A DNA stretch of 64,000 nt from Bacteroidota bacterium (lineage in GTDB: Bacteria; Bacteroidota; Bacteroidia; Cytophagales; Cytophagaceae): NCBI GenBank assembly GCA_023392125.1, contig JAEVZS010000002.1, positions 62,001-126,000 of the forward strand, written 5' to 3'. Below, in pieces: positions 34,264 through 42,279 of the stretch; position 1 is the stretch's first letter; each line of letters starts with the position of its first letter. The position numbers and the translations under genes were made by a program. The notes beneath the pieces are model-generated. The model was not told where the DNA came from and made no database searches. It was given only the letters and a program-made list of their open reading frames with translations.

Positions 34264-34540
34264 AAAATGATATATAAAGTAATGTTTGCTCTCATTTATT
34301 TAGACAGTTTATATTGCCAATACCCCTATCTGTATTCTGAGATTCGGGAGTTTTTTTTAGGGGGCAGGGAACTACATACTTTTTCTTTTCTTGTATCTGT
34401 ATGTAAAGAAATGAAATCCAGAGAAAGCCGGGGACAGAAGTTTGCTGACCTGGCCAAAAAGATAGCTGAACAGGACAATTTTTGCACTCGTATGATTACC
34501 GGCTGTCATATTCTATGCCCGCTAAAAATGAGAAGCCCGA

Positions 34541-35293
34541 TTAATTCTCGTCAAGCCAGACTATAAAATGACTGGCTTTTTCTTTGCTCACAATGACCGG
34601 ATTGTTGCCTTTCGGCACTATAGTTAAGGCAAAACCATTGCCGGAACAGGATTCTATTTTCTGGATAGCATCCAGATGTACAATGTATTTTTGGTTGACT
34701 CTGAAAAAATCGGAGGGATCAAGTAATTTTTCCAGCTGATCCAATGAATAATCGAGGGGAATTTTGCTTCCGGATGAGCGCACTGCCCAGGTACTGCTCT
34801 CCGATGAACAGATATAGGCGATCTCCCGGGGTTTTACAAAAACCAGCTGGTCTCCGACCCGGGCTGAAAAACGCTGATTCTGTTTTTGCACAAGATGCTC
34901 GGCGAAATCAACGATCTGTTCCAGATAGCTTTCATTATGCGCCTGTTTCTCAATTCTTTTTATACAGGTTTCTAACTCTCTTCTGTCAATCGGTTTTATC
35001 AGATGGTCAATACTGTTTACTTTGAAAGCCCGTAATGCGCATGGATTATAAGCTGTAGTAAATATTACCGGAAATGTATGGGTAGTACGCTCAAAAAATC
35101 GGAAACAGGAGTCATCTGCCAGATGGATGTTCATGAAAGCCAGATCCGGTGTGGGATTTTTCCGAAAGTAGTCAATACCTGCTGCCACAGATGGCAGTAC
35201 TGCCGAAATTGAGTATTGCGGGCGTAGTGCTTTAATTAAATGGCTAAGCTGTTTGCTGCTTTCCGCTTCCTCTTCAAAAATCAGGATATTCAT
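34541..35293 (-). CDS. LytTR response regulator lacking the phospho-acceptor Asp
   Basis: A 250-residue transcription regulator: receiver domain (about 1-118; start MNILIFEEEAESSKQLSHLI, VIFTTAYNPCALRAFKVNSI and the Lys of HLIKPIDRRELE) and C-terminal LytTR DNA-binding domain (about 145-245; FSARVGDQLVFVKPREIAYI, FFRVNQKYIVHLDAI). At the position of the phosphorylated Asp the sequence reads LAFMNIHLADD, with Asn 55 (codon AAC at 35131-35129). Signalling by phosphorylation is therefore doubtful. No histidine kinase is nearby. Start at 35293 gives the normal receiver N-terminus; an in-frame start about 11 codons upstream is possible. The 296 bases upstream hold no gene; no promoter was recognised. 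Confidence 0.88.
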   Translation of the reverse strand: MNILIFEEEAESSKQLSHLIKALRPQYSISAVLPSVAAGIDYFRKNPTPDLAFMNIHLADDSCFRFFERTTHTFPVIFTTAYNPCALRAFKVNSIDHLIKPIDRRELETCIKRIEKQAHNESYLEQIVDFAEHLVQKQNQRFSARVGDQLVFVKPREIAYICSSESSTWAVRSSGSKIPLDYSLDQLEKLLDPSDFFRVNQKYIVHLDAIQKIESCSGNGFALTIVPKGNNPVIVSKEKASHFIVWLDEN

Positions 35294-35589
35294 ATCGATA
35301 TATTGGTTCATCATTCGGCTGAGCATGTGATGAAGTCATAACCACCAGTAATCATATGTTTTTTCCGGGATTGGCTCATCTCATGCAGATTATGTATGAA
35401 CAGGACATTTTTTGAGTTATATACCCCTATGGCTTGGGAGAACTTTTATCTGATTGTGGAAAAGTACTGGCAGAGTGCCTGGAAGAGTCATAACAGGTAC
35501 AGATCGGTCTATACAAAGTGCTTAATCGTATGGATTTAAAGCAGAAAATTAAAGCGGAGGGATATTTTTGAGAGACCGGCGGGGATAAT

Positions 35590-36696
35590 TCAGGCGGAAT
35601 TAATAAGTGAGCATATATAATTGATAGTCTCATCTGTCAGGGCAGTACCAGAGGGTAGGCAGAGCCCTCTCGAAAAAAGATCGTCGGAGATGCCGTTTAA
35701 ATAGGAGGGATATCCGGAAAAAACGGGTTGCCGGTGAAGAGGATTCATAAGGAACCGGCTGTCAATACCTGATGAAGAAAGAGCGTAAAAGACTTTGTCT
35801 CGCTCAGCCTGATCTTCGAACAAGAAACAGCTTAACCAGCGGTTGGAGGAAGCTGTAGGCAATTCTTGCTGGGCTACAGTATCTTTTTGAATCAGGCAGC
35901 TGTATTTTTCAAAGATTCTTTTTTTCTGCTTCACCCGTTCAGCCAAAACACTCGTTTGTGCGATACCCAGTGCGGCAAGCACATTGCTCATACGATAATT
36001 GTAGCCAGCTTGCGGATGGAGATAATAATGTGTTCCCGTATTGGATTGATTGGCCAGTAAAGAAGCTTGTTTATGTAATTCCGGTAAGGCAGTCAATAAG
36101 GCGCCACCACCACCTGTGGTGATGATTTTATTGCCATTGAACGAGTATATGCCAAGATCTCCGGCAGTGCCGCATATTTTATTTTCATACGTAGAGCCAA
36201 ATGCCTGAGCGGCATCTTCTACAAGCGGTATCCCGTAATGATCGGCTAGTGCACGTATGGTTGTATAGTCCGCCGGATTGCCATAAATATCCACAGCTAT
36301 AATGGCGGCAGGCTTCTTGTTTTGCTCTGTCAGTTGTCTGATTGCCTTCAGAAGAAGAGAAGGGTCCATATTCCATGTATCCTTTTCGGAATCAATAAAA
36401 ACCGGAATAGCGCCACAATATAAAACCGGAAATGCCGTAGCTGCAAAAGTAAAGACAGGACATAGCACATAATCACCCGGTTTTACTCCGACAGTCAGCA
36501 ATGCAAGATGGATGGCTGCAGTGCCGGAGGAAGTCGCCAGTACATTTGAAGCGCCGGAGAGCCTGCACAGACATTCTTCGAATTGTTGAACCTGAGGCCC
36601 GGTAGTGGTAATCCAGTTTTGCTCCAATGCCTGTTCAAGATATTGTAATTCTGTACCGGTAAGATGAGGCGGGGAAAGCCAGATTTTATTTTTCAT
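35590..36696 (-). CDS. DegT/DnrJ/EryC1 family nucleotide-sugar aminotransferase
   Basis: PLP-dependent aminotransferase acting on a keto-sugar nucleotide for glycan synthesis, 368 residues as usual. Seen: NKIWLSPPHLTGTELQYL at the start, the cofactor-binding LATSSGTAAIHLALL, the strand FIDSEKDTWNMD, PLVEDAAQAFGSTYENK with the PLP-contacting Asp, and the catalytic Lys in GIYSFNGNKIITTGGGG (about residue 185). The C-terminus has SRGLCLPSGTALTDETINY. It overlaps the upstream sugar transferase gene by 11 bases, as in PglE/PglC-type loci that start N-linked or O-linked glycans or capsule. No acetyltransferase (PglD-like) or dehydratase is adjacent. Confidence 0.9.
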   Translation of the reverse strand: MKNKIWLSPPHLTGTELQYLEQALEQNWITTTGPQVQQFEECLCRLSGASNVLATSSGTAAIHLALLTVGVKPGDYVLCPVFTFAATAFPVLYCGAIPVFIDSEKDTWNMDPSLLLKAIRQLTEQNKKPAAIIAVDIYGNPADYTTIRALADHYGIPLVEDAAQAFGSTYENKICGTAGDLGIYSFNGNKIITTGGGGALLTALPELHKQASLLANQSNTGTHYYLHPQAGYNYRMSNVLAALGIAQTSVLAERVKQKKRIFEKYSCLIQKDTVAQQELPTASSNRWLSCFLFEDQAERDKVFYALSSSGIDSRFLMNPLHRQPVFSGYPSYLNGISDDLFSRGLCLPSGTALTDETINYICSLINSA

Positions 36697-37261
36697 GTGT
36701 GAGTTCGCCCTGATACTTTTCTGGTATTATAAATTCTTCTCTGTTCGGGTAAAACATTTTCAGAAAAGTAACAAATAAAATTTTACAATCCATAAGCCAG
36801 GACCGGTGCTTTACATAATACAGATCAAGCTCAAAACGTTTTTCCCAGCTTAATGCGTTACGTCCGCTTATCTGTACCAATCCGGTCAGTCCTGGTCTGA
36901 TGCTGTGTCTTTGAGCAATCCGTTCGGAAAGCAGCGGAAGGTATTCGGCCAGTAAAGGTCTTGGTCCTACAAGACTCATATCACCTTTTAGTATATTGAG
37001 CAATTGAGGAAGCTCGTCGAGGGAGGTCATGCGGAGGAAATGACCGATTTTTGTGACACGCTGTTGTTCAGGCAGACTGAAGTTGTCTGACAAGGTTTTA
37101 AACTTATATAACCGAAATGGTATACCATCGAGGCCTATACGCCATTGTGTGAATAATGCTTTTCCGTATACTATCCTGAGAAGCAAAAATATAAAAAGGG
37201 CCGGAGGCAGCAGAATAATGATTAATGGCACGGCCAGGCAAAGGTCAGCTACGCGTTTCAT
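36686..37261 (-). CDS. Initiating sugar-phosphate transferase (PglC/WcaJ C-terminal type)
   Basis: Transfers a sugar phosphate from a nucleotide sugar to undecaprenyl phosphate, the first step of a glycan. The 191 residues match the short monotopic class: re-entrant N-terminal helix (DLCLAVPLIIILLPPALFIF), then RIGLDGIPFRLYKFKTL, the catalytic LRMTSLDELPQLLNILKGDM (about 87-106), LVGPRPLL, and RPGLTGLVQISGRNALSWE. No extra membrane domain is present. It is first in a two-gene unit with the aminotransferase. It is divergent from ispE with a 99-base gap. Confidence 0.93.
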   Translation of the reverse strand: MKRVADLCLAVPLIIILLPPALFIFLLLRIVYGKALFTQWRIGLDGIPFRLYKFKTLSDNFSLPEQQRVTKIGHFLRMTSLDELPQLLNILKGDMSLVGPRPLLAEYLPLLSERIAQRHSIRPGLTGLVQISGRNALSWEKRFELDLYYVKHRSWLMDCKILFVTFLKMFYPNREEFIIPEKYQGELTHEK

Positions 37262-37360
37262 CTGTTGTGTAATTTGGGTATGTATGGGGTATTAGTTCTT
37301 TTATACGATTAAATTCCGCCGGCAGTTAAAACGAAACCGTTTTATCCATAATTTTACTAT

Positions 37361-38173
37361 ATGATTAGTTTTCCAAATTGCAAAATAAATCTCGGTCTTC
37401 GTATAACGGAAAAACGAAGCGATGGCTTTCATACGATCGAATCTTGTTTTTATCCGGTGGAATGGAACGATATTCTTGAGATCATACCATCTTCGGAATT
37501 ATGCTTTACTTCCAGCGGAATGACCATTCCCGGAAACCCTGATCAGAATCTATGTATGAACGTATGGCTGCAGCTGCACCACCGGTTTGGTATACCTCCT
37601 GTTCATATTCATCTGCACAAGGTTATCCCGATAGGGGCGGGGCTTGGCGGTGGTTCTTCAGATGCTGCATCTGCGGTAAAAGTTTTCAATCAGCTGTTTG
37701 ATCTGAAACTCAGTGATGATGATATGGAAGAGCTTTTACGTCCTTTGGGGAGCGACTGTGCTTTTTTTGTGAGAAACAAACCGGTGATAGCAGTGGAAAA
37801 AGGAGACCGGTTTAAAGAGGTAAGCCTTAGTCTTGCCGGCAGCTGGATTATTTTAGTATATCCCGGAATTCATATTTCCACGCAGGAGGCCTATTCGCTT
37901 GTCAAACCGGCTCTTCCTTCGGAATCACTAAAAGGTTTGCTGGAAGGTGACAGATGTAACTGGAAAAACCAGTTAAAAAATGATTTCGAAAAGCATCTTT
38001 TTTTTAACCATTCCGTATTAGACCATGTTAAGAATAAATTGTATAATTATGGTGCGGTTTATGCTTCAATGACCGGAAGCGGATCCTGTATTTACGGACT
38101 TTTTGATGAGGAGCCGGACAGTAGTCATTTCGAAGAGAATAACTTCATTGTTAAAAAAACCTTATTGAACTAA
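37361..38173 (+). CDS. ispE: 4-diphosphocytidyl-2-C-methyl-D-erythritol kinase
   Basis: ATP-dependent kinase of the non-mevalonate isoprenoid pathway. The 270 residues have the GHMP kinase layout: ISFPNCKINLGLRITEKRSD with the catalytic Lys/Asn region, HTIESCFYPVEWNDI, the ATP-binding loop PIGAGLGGGSSDAASAV (about residues 90-106), a catalytic Asp in RPLGSDCAFFV, and the C-terminal GHMP motif SMTGSGSCIYGLF. The start ATG at 37361 has no ribosome site. It is 15 bases before the following small exported protein gene, so the two are probably co-transcribed. Other isoprenoid genes are not in the window. Confidence 0.95.
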   Translation: MISFPNCKINLGLRITEKRSDGFHTIESCFYPVEWNDILEIIPSSELCFTSSGMTIPGNPDQNLCMNVWLQLHHRFGIPPVHIHLHKVIPIGAGLGGGSSDAASAVKVFNQLFDLKLSDDDMEELLRPLGSDCAFFVRNKPVIAVEKGDRFKEVSLSLAGSWIILVYPGIHISTQEAYSLVKPALPSESLKGLLEGDRCNWKNQLKNDFEKHLFFNHSVLDHVKNKLYNYGAVYASMTGSGSCIYGLFDEEPDSSHFEENNFIVKKTLLN

Positions 38174-38188
38174 ATACTTTTGCTGTTT

Positions 38189-38605
38189 ATGCCTTTAAAA
38201 GCCCTGTTGTTTGGTATTATACTTCCAGCTGCTGTTCTGTTTTTTTCATTTAAAACAGTAAGGCCGGATGTTATAGCATCGGATCCTGATCTTGTGGTAA
38301 AAGTAATAAAGGATAATCTTGCCGCTGCTAAAAAATGTCAGTTGGGCGTGCTGAAGAACGGTTCTTTTAAAAGTATGGATGACAAGTACAAGATTTTATC
38401 TTTTGATATGTACATTCTTAATAACAGAGGGCAGAAAAAGTGGTTTTCAGAAATGACTCAGGCAGAGATTGATTTGTCGGAAGAGGAGGATATTGAGATT
38501 GTTTCCGGTGATCTTGTCGTAATTGACAGAATCGTACTTATTCATATACGTTCGGGCAATACCGTAGAGGTAGACAAGATTACAGAACGTTATCTGGTCC
38601 GCTGA
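38189..38605 (+). CDS. Small exported protein of unknown function
   Basis: About 138 residues starting MPLKALLFGIILPAAVLFFS, a signal peptide or membrane anchor. The remainder is a single predicted domain (DLVVKVIKDNLAAAKKCQLG ... FDMYILNNRGQKKWF ... GDLVVIDRIVLIHIRSGN ... ITERYLVR) with alternating beta strands, reminiscent of the GldM-type C-terminal repeats of gliding motility proteins, but the resemblance is weak and I do not assign it. An upstream TTG at 38180 is an alternative start. Co-directional with and 15 bases after ispE. Confidence 0.65.
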   Translation: MPLKALLFGIILPAAVLFFSFKTVRPDVIASDPDLVVKVIKDNLAAAKKCQLGVLKNGSFKSMDDKYKILSFDMYILNNRGQKKWFSEMTQAEIDLSEEEDIEIVSGDLVVIDRIVLIHIRSGNTVEVDKITERYLVR

Positions 38606-38617
38606 TTTTTTTATTTT

Positions 38618-39289
38618 TCAGTCGGAAATCTCATCATCGTCAAATACACGGTTGATAAACTGATTGACCGGGTGCATCGCTTCAAAAAGTTTAATAAGCT
38701 CTTTTTCCTTACTATCCTGTAGCTTCTTGTCCGGAAGCTCTGCTGACATAAGAAAACTTTTAAGACGCAATGTATCAATAAGCGGATGATCGGAAGAATA
38801 CCCTTTGGGAACGGACTTCAGACGTTCACCTTCCAGTGTTCCAAAATATTTTTTAAAGCTGTCAGAATCTGTCAATTCAGTAAACTCTTCCTGATTATAG
38901 TCTATTTCCTGTCTGATTTTATGCAGAATATCACTGGGTGGCATCCAGATACCTCCAGCAATAAATGATTTGCCGGGCTCCAGATGAAAATAATAACCGG
39001 CTTTGGGGCTTTTTTTTCCTCCGTTTGCCAGATAGGCGCTGAAATTGGTTTTGTAGGGTGTTTTGTCCTTAGAGAAACGAAGGTCCCGGTTGATACGAAA
39101 AATACAGTTTTTGGCCTCCAGACCTGCCAGTGTACTGTCAAATACTCCGATTTCTTCAATGAGTCTGTTTATGAATTCCGTAAATTGCCTGCGGCACTCA
39201 AGATAGGTATCCTGCTCGCTGAGAAACCATTCTCTGTTATTGTTTTTTGCCAGAGACGACAGAAAATCAAGTTGTCTGGTAAAGTTCAT
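38618..39289 (-). CDS. DUF2461 family protein
   Basis: A 223-residue cytoplasmic protein of the DUF2461 (TIGR02453) family, function unknown. Family landmarks: LDFLSSLAKNNNREWFLSEQ at the N-terminus, NCIFRINRDLRFSKDKTPYK (about 65-84), YYFHLEPGKSFIAGGIWMPP, and FLMSAELPDKKL. The start MNFTRQLDFLSSL at 39289 is the usual one; a TTG at 39322 extends the frame without similarity. It converges on the small exported protein gene with only 12 bases between stops. Confidence 0.88.
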   Translation of the reverse strand: MNFTRQLDFLSSLAKNNNREWFLSEQDTYLECRRQFTEFINRLIEEIGVFDSTLAGLEAKNCIFRINRDLRFSKDKTPYKTNFSAYLANGGKKSPKAGYYFHLEPGKSFIAGGIWMPPSDILHKIRQEIDYNQEEFTELTDSDSFKKYFGTLEGERLKSVPKGYSSDHPLIDTLRLKSFLMSAELPDKKLQDSKEKELIKLFEAMHPVNQFINRVFDDDEISD

Positions 39290-39446
39290 CAGAATGTCTG
39301 AAATGGTTGGGAAATCGTTCAATAATAATCAAAAAGGGTAATGATGTCAATAGATTTGGAAATTGTGTACATATAATTAAACATAATAGCTGTCGCGGGT
39401 TTTACAGAAAAATACTGTATATTCTGTCGTGGTTAATTAAGGGGTT

Positions 39447-39698
39447 ATGAAACAATGTATTAGCGGAAAAAAATCGTATAGTAATCAGGGTATGGCCGAG
39501 GACGCACTAATTGACTCCTGGGAGAGAAACTATTATTCGGCAGCGAGCGCTCCGGTAAATGTATATCAGTGTATGGATTGTGGTGACTGGCACTGGACCT
39601 CAAAAGGAGAAATGAATGTGCGGCTGGCAGAAGAAATCAGAAGTAAGCGGTTGCACAAAAAAAGAGAAGCCAACGATTGGGAAAAACGCCTTAAATAA
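39447..39698 (+). CDS. Small CxxC (zinc-ribbon-like) protein
   Basis: An 83-residue basic protein with a single CMDCGDWHWTSKG motif around residues 42-54, plus an N-terminal Cys (MKQCISGKKSYS). One CxxC pair plus that Cys and the His could bind zinc. Many charged residues in the helical tail (RLAEEIRSKRLHKKREANDW). Similar small proteins are frequent in Bacteroidota and often linked to RNA/ribosome processes, but no function is established. It is a single gene ending at a strong terminator. Confidence 0.75.
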   Translation: MKQCISGKKSYSNQGMAEDALIDSWERNYYSAASAPVNVYQCMDCGDWHWTSKGEMNVRLAEEIRSKRLHKKREANDWEKRLK

Positions 39699-39700
39699 TC

Positions 39701-39735
39701 AAAAAAAGGCTGTCATGTCTGACAACCTTTTTTTT
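39701..39735. terminator. Bidirectional terminator between convergent genes
   Basis: AAAAAAAGG, TGTCA, loop TGTC, TGACA, CCTTTTTTTT. The stem has an A-run on one side and a T-run on the other, so it ends both the small CxxC gene (plus) and the FecR/TPR gene (minus, stop at 39742). Confidence 0.88.
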
Positions 39736-39741
39736 CAATGA

Positions 39742-40659
39742 TTATTCTTTGGCTTTGGCAAGCTCTTTTGATTCGAGAAACTGGCCATAGGCAATTTTGT
39801 AGCTGTCAACAGCTGGAGCCAGCCTGATAGCCTTTTCATAGTTGGCAATTGCTTCTATAAGCAATCCTTTGTCCGCATATACAGTTGCCAGAATAAACTT
39901 ATTCAGGGCATTTTCTTCTTTCAGCTCTGTTTTTACACCGTTGATTTCCTCAATGACAGACTTCTGCTCATTTACATCAAGCGCTCTTATGACTCTGGGA
40001 TTAAACTCGGTATTGCCGCTGCTTCCCTCAACAGACCATTTGTAGATCTTATCTATGGAAAGATCCAGTTTGGCCAGGTCAATTTTTACAGAATTCGTAT
40101 TGACATTTTTAGAGAAAACTGTATCCTGAAACAGGTTGGTTAAAACGACATTGTAGCTTTTTTCACCATCCAGAGGAAGCCAGCTAAGCTCTATTTCTTC
40201 GATCAGAACGTTGGCATCTTTGGGCAGAAAGCTTTGAATAACCGGTTTTGCCGGGCGCTCTACCGATCCGGTTACTGCCATATACTTATACTTGTTTTTG
40301 CTAATGTCTTCTTCCTGTGAAGTCATTTCTCCAACAACAAAATCGACATATTTTTTACAGACTCCAAGGTTCTGTGCATCTACTTCTCTGGCAAGCTGGC
40401 TCATGGAGTATGTACCGGCTTTCTTCAGCTCAATGGTTTTGCCACTCTTATGGACCAGGCCGAGATATCCGTTTGAAGCGAGCTGTATTTTGTCAGCAGA
40501 ATACAAGTTACGGCCAATAGTTACTTTGGAGACAGAACCATTGCTGGTTACCTTATTGTCTCCGTTAGAGGCCAGTACTTTAAACAATTCATCCTGGGCA
40601 TTTGCGCCGATTGTGAAGGCCGCAAAAATAAACAATAAAAGAATACGTCTGATTGTCAT
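39742..40659 (-). CDS. Exported FecR-like/TPR protein paired with CHASE2
   Basis: A 305-residue exported protein. Order: signal peptide (LLLFIFAAFTIGANAQ), a FecR-like domain about 35-95 (VTIGRNLYSADKIQLASNGY then LGLVHKSGKTIELKKAGTYS), a fibronectin-like segment (SYNVVLTNLFQDTVFSKN, about 165-225) and one or two C-terminal TPR-like repeats (LATVYADKGLLIEAIANYEK, about 255-290). This FecR-plus-TPR arrangement frequently accompanies CHASE2 proteins. It lies 8 bases downstream of the CHASE2 gene on the same strand and is probably its partner; a periplasmic location fits both. Confidence 0.8.
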   Translation of the reverse strand: MTIRRILLLFIFAAFTIGANAQDELFKVLASNGDNKVTSNGSVSKVTIGRNLYSADKIQLASNGYLGLVHKSGKTIELKKAGTYSMSQLAREVDAQNLGVCKKYVDFVVGEMTSQEEDISKNKYKYMAVTGSVERPAKPVIQSFLPKDANVLIEEIELSWLPLDGEKSYNVVLTNLFQDTVFSKNVNTNSVKIDLAKLDLSIDKIYKWSVEGSSGNTEFNPRVIRALDVNEQKSVIEEINGVKTELKEENALNKFILATVYADKGLLIEAIANYEKAIRLAPAVDSYKIAYGQFLESKELAKAKE

Positions 40660-40667
40660 ATGATTAT

Positions 40668-41939
40668 TTAGTCAATGGTTATTGTTTTTAGTTGATCAGT
40701 GTTTGCTGTTTTTTTACTTCGTTGCTGACGGAGCTTCCGCCTTCTGAAATAATTGACGATTAATCCAAAATAAAATTCAATCATATTTCCGGATAGAAAC
40801 AATGTGATTACCAGAAATGAGATGTCAAATTTATAACTAAACAGATGAAAAATAACAATTGAAATACTGGTTATTATCAGCACTTCAAGAAGAGCAACCA
40901 GCATATTGACACCATCCCACCATTCTTTAAGATTGAGAAACAACCACCCGAATAGCCAGGTGTTTAAGAATATAAGTATAAGAGAAACTGGTATTTCAAT
41001 GTATGAAGGAATGTCATTAATAAAGTCTCCCTTCAGAATCATGGCCAGAATGTTGGCATGCGCCACTACTCCAAACATGTCCGGGTTGGTCTTGCCAAGA
41101 TAATTGGCGTTGAGAGGTGTAAAGAACTTATCTTCCCAGGAAGGGTCGCCAAATGTAGAACCCATAAATCCAAGTATCACTATTTTATCGCGAATGGCTT
41201 CCGGTTCAAAAGCACGGTCAAATACCTGATGAACATCCATAGCGAAAAAAACATTTTTGGAATTTTCCGTTACTCCATCTACATGAGTCACTATGTTGCC
41301 CTGGTAGTTAATTTCTTCGGTGGGATTTCCTCGTTTTATAAAGGCACGGGCCTTTTCAGGGGCATAGTGCATGGCCAGCTGAACAGGAAATGATAAGACG
41401 GTATCTCCGTTGAATATTTCCCACGGAATGCATTTACGGGAGACTTTAAAGACGTCTTTGCCTTCGGTCAGCATATCTGCAAATCCGGCGCTCGCGTACT
41501 GCATGAAATACGGATGTGAGTATCCTATGCTGTCGATTTGTTGGGCATCCTCGTTTTCATATAGTTCGGATACAAGCACCATGGCATTTGCTTCCTGAAA
41601 AGATGCCAGCAAAAGCGAGTCTCCGAAAGGAGACTTTCTATGACGAAAGAATGCATCCAGTCCTATTACTCTCGGAGAGTATTCGTTGAGAATACTGATC
41701 ATCTCTGCGATTCCTTCCCGCGGCAGATGACCGATGTTGATCAGAACAACTTCCGGAGCAACTTCCGAACTCTTTTTGATATGAGAGAAATATATATCTG
41801 TCAATTCAAAATCTGAAAAGGTTTTTTCTATGGGGTTGAGAATATCGGCATTGATAGGGATCAAAGTCAGCAGCCAGATGCAGATAACGACAAATGAAGT
41901 AGCCAGAAAAGCATCAAAGGCGGATAACTTTTTCTTCAT
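40668..41939 (-). CDS. CHASE2 sensor protein without an output domain
   Basis: A 423-residue membrane protein. An N-terminal helix (FLATSFVVICIWLLTLIPIN) is followed by an extracytoplasmic CHASE2 domain (about 40-300: VVLINIGHLPREGIAEMISI, VIGLDAFFRHRKSPFGDSLL, KIVILGFMGSTFGDPSWEDK, GVVAHANILAMILKGDFIND) and three C-terminal helices (IPVSLILIFLNTWLFGWLFL, LEVLIITSISIVIFHLFSYK, FLVITLFLSGNMIEFYFGLI). Usually CHASE2 feeds a kinase, cyclase or protease domain; here the protein ends after about 30 basic cytoplasmic residues. Output is therefore likely through partners such as the FecR/TPR protein encoded next to it. Confidence 0.88.
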   Translation of the reverse strand: MKKKLSAFDAFLATSFVVICIWLLTLIPINADILNPIEKTFSDFELTDIYFSHIKKSSEVAPEVVLINIGHLPREGIAEMISILNEYSPRVIGLDAFFRHRKSPFGDSLLLASFQEANAMVLVSELYENEDAQQIDSIGYSHPYFMQYASAGFADMLTEGKDVFKVSRKCIPWEIFNGDTVLSFPVQLAMHYAPEKARAFIKRGNPTEEINYQGNIVTHVDGVTENSKNVFFAMDVHQVFDRAFEPEAIRDKIVILGFMGSTFGDPSWEDKFFTPLNANYLGKTNPDMFGVVAHANILAMILKGDFINDIPSYIEIPVSLILIFLNTWLFGWLFLNLKEWWDGVNMLVALLEVLIITSISIVIFHLFSYKFDISFLVITLFLSGNMIEFYFGLIVNYFRRRKLRQQRSKKTANTDQLKTITID

Positions 41940-42279
41940 ATCAGGATAAACCTTAAGGGATTTGCGGAGTAAATTTAATGATTTGAAATGAGAAACGCTA
42001 AACCGTACATGGAGAAAGGCGGGTGAATGCTTATTTTACAGGCTGATATCATCAGAATTATGATTTTTCGAAGTCATTTAATTCGGAGCAGAAAGACGGT
42101 TTATTAGTTTGGCTGTAAATTTATTATCTCCGGAAACTCAGTAAAATTCATGGATCAGCAGATAATGAAAGTATTCATGGAGACTCAGGAAATTTCAGTT
42201 TGAACGCTTAAATATTTGATTAAATTTTATATTTTTACTTTAGTTCTATTTTTAAACAAGTTAAAAATCAACTGTATAC
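41940..42279. other. Divergent intergenic region between CHASE2 and hydroxylase genes
   Basis: No gene seen. A weak promoter candidate for the hydroxylase gene is TTTG at 42215-42218, 17-base spacer, TACTTTAG at 42236-42243 (short spacer, imperfect box). Two runs of 15 and 17 codons exist but lack support. Confidence 0.35.

Noticed and set aside
34057..34566. Open frame of 169 codons on the plus strand
   Set aside because: It runs antisense to the DUF6134 gene and into the end of the LytTR gene, lacks a recognisable domain and ribosome site, and its composition looks like a shadow frame.
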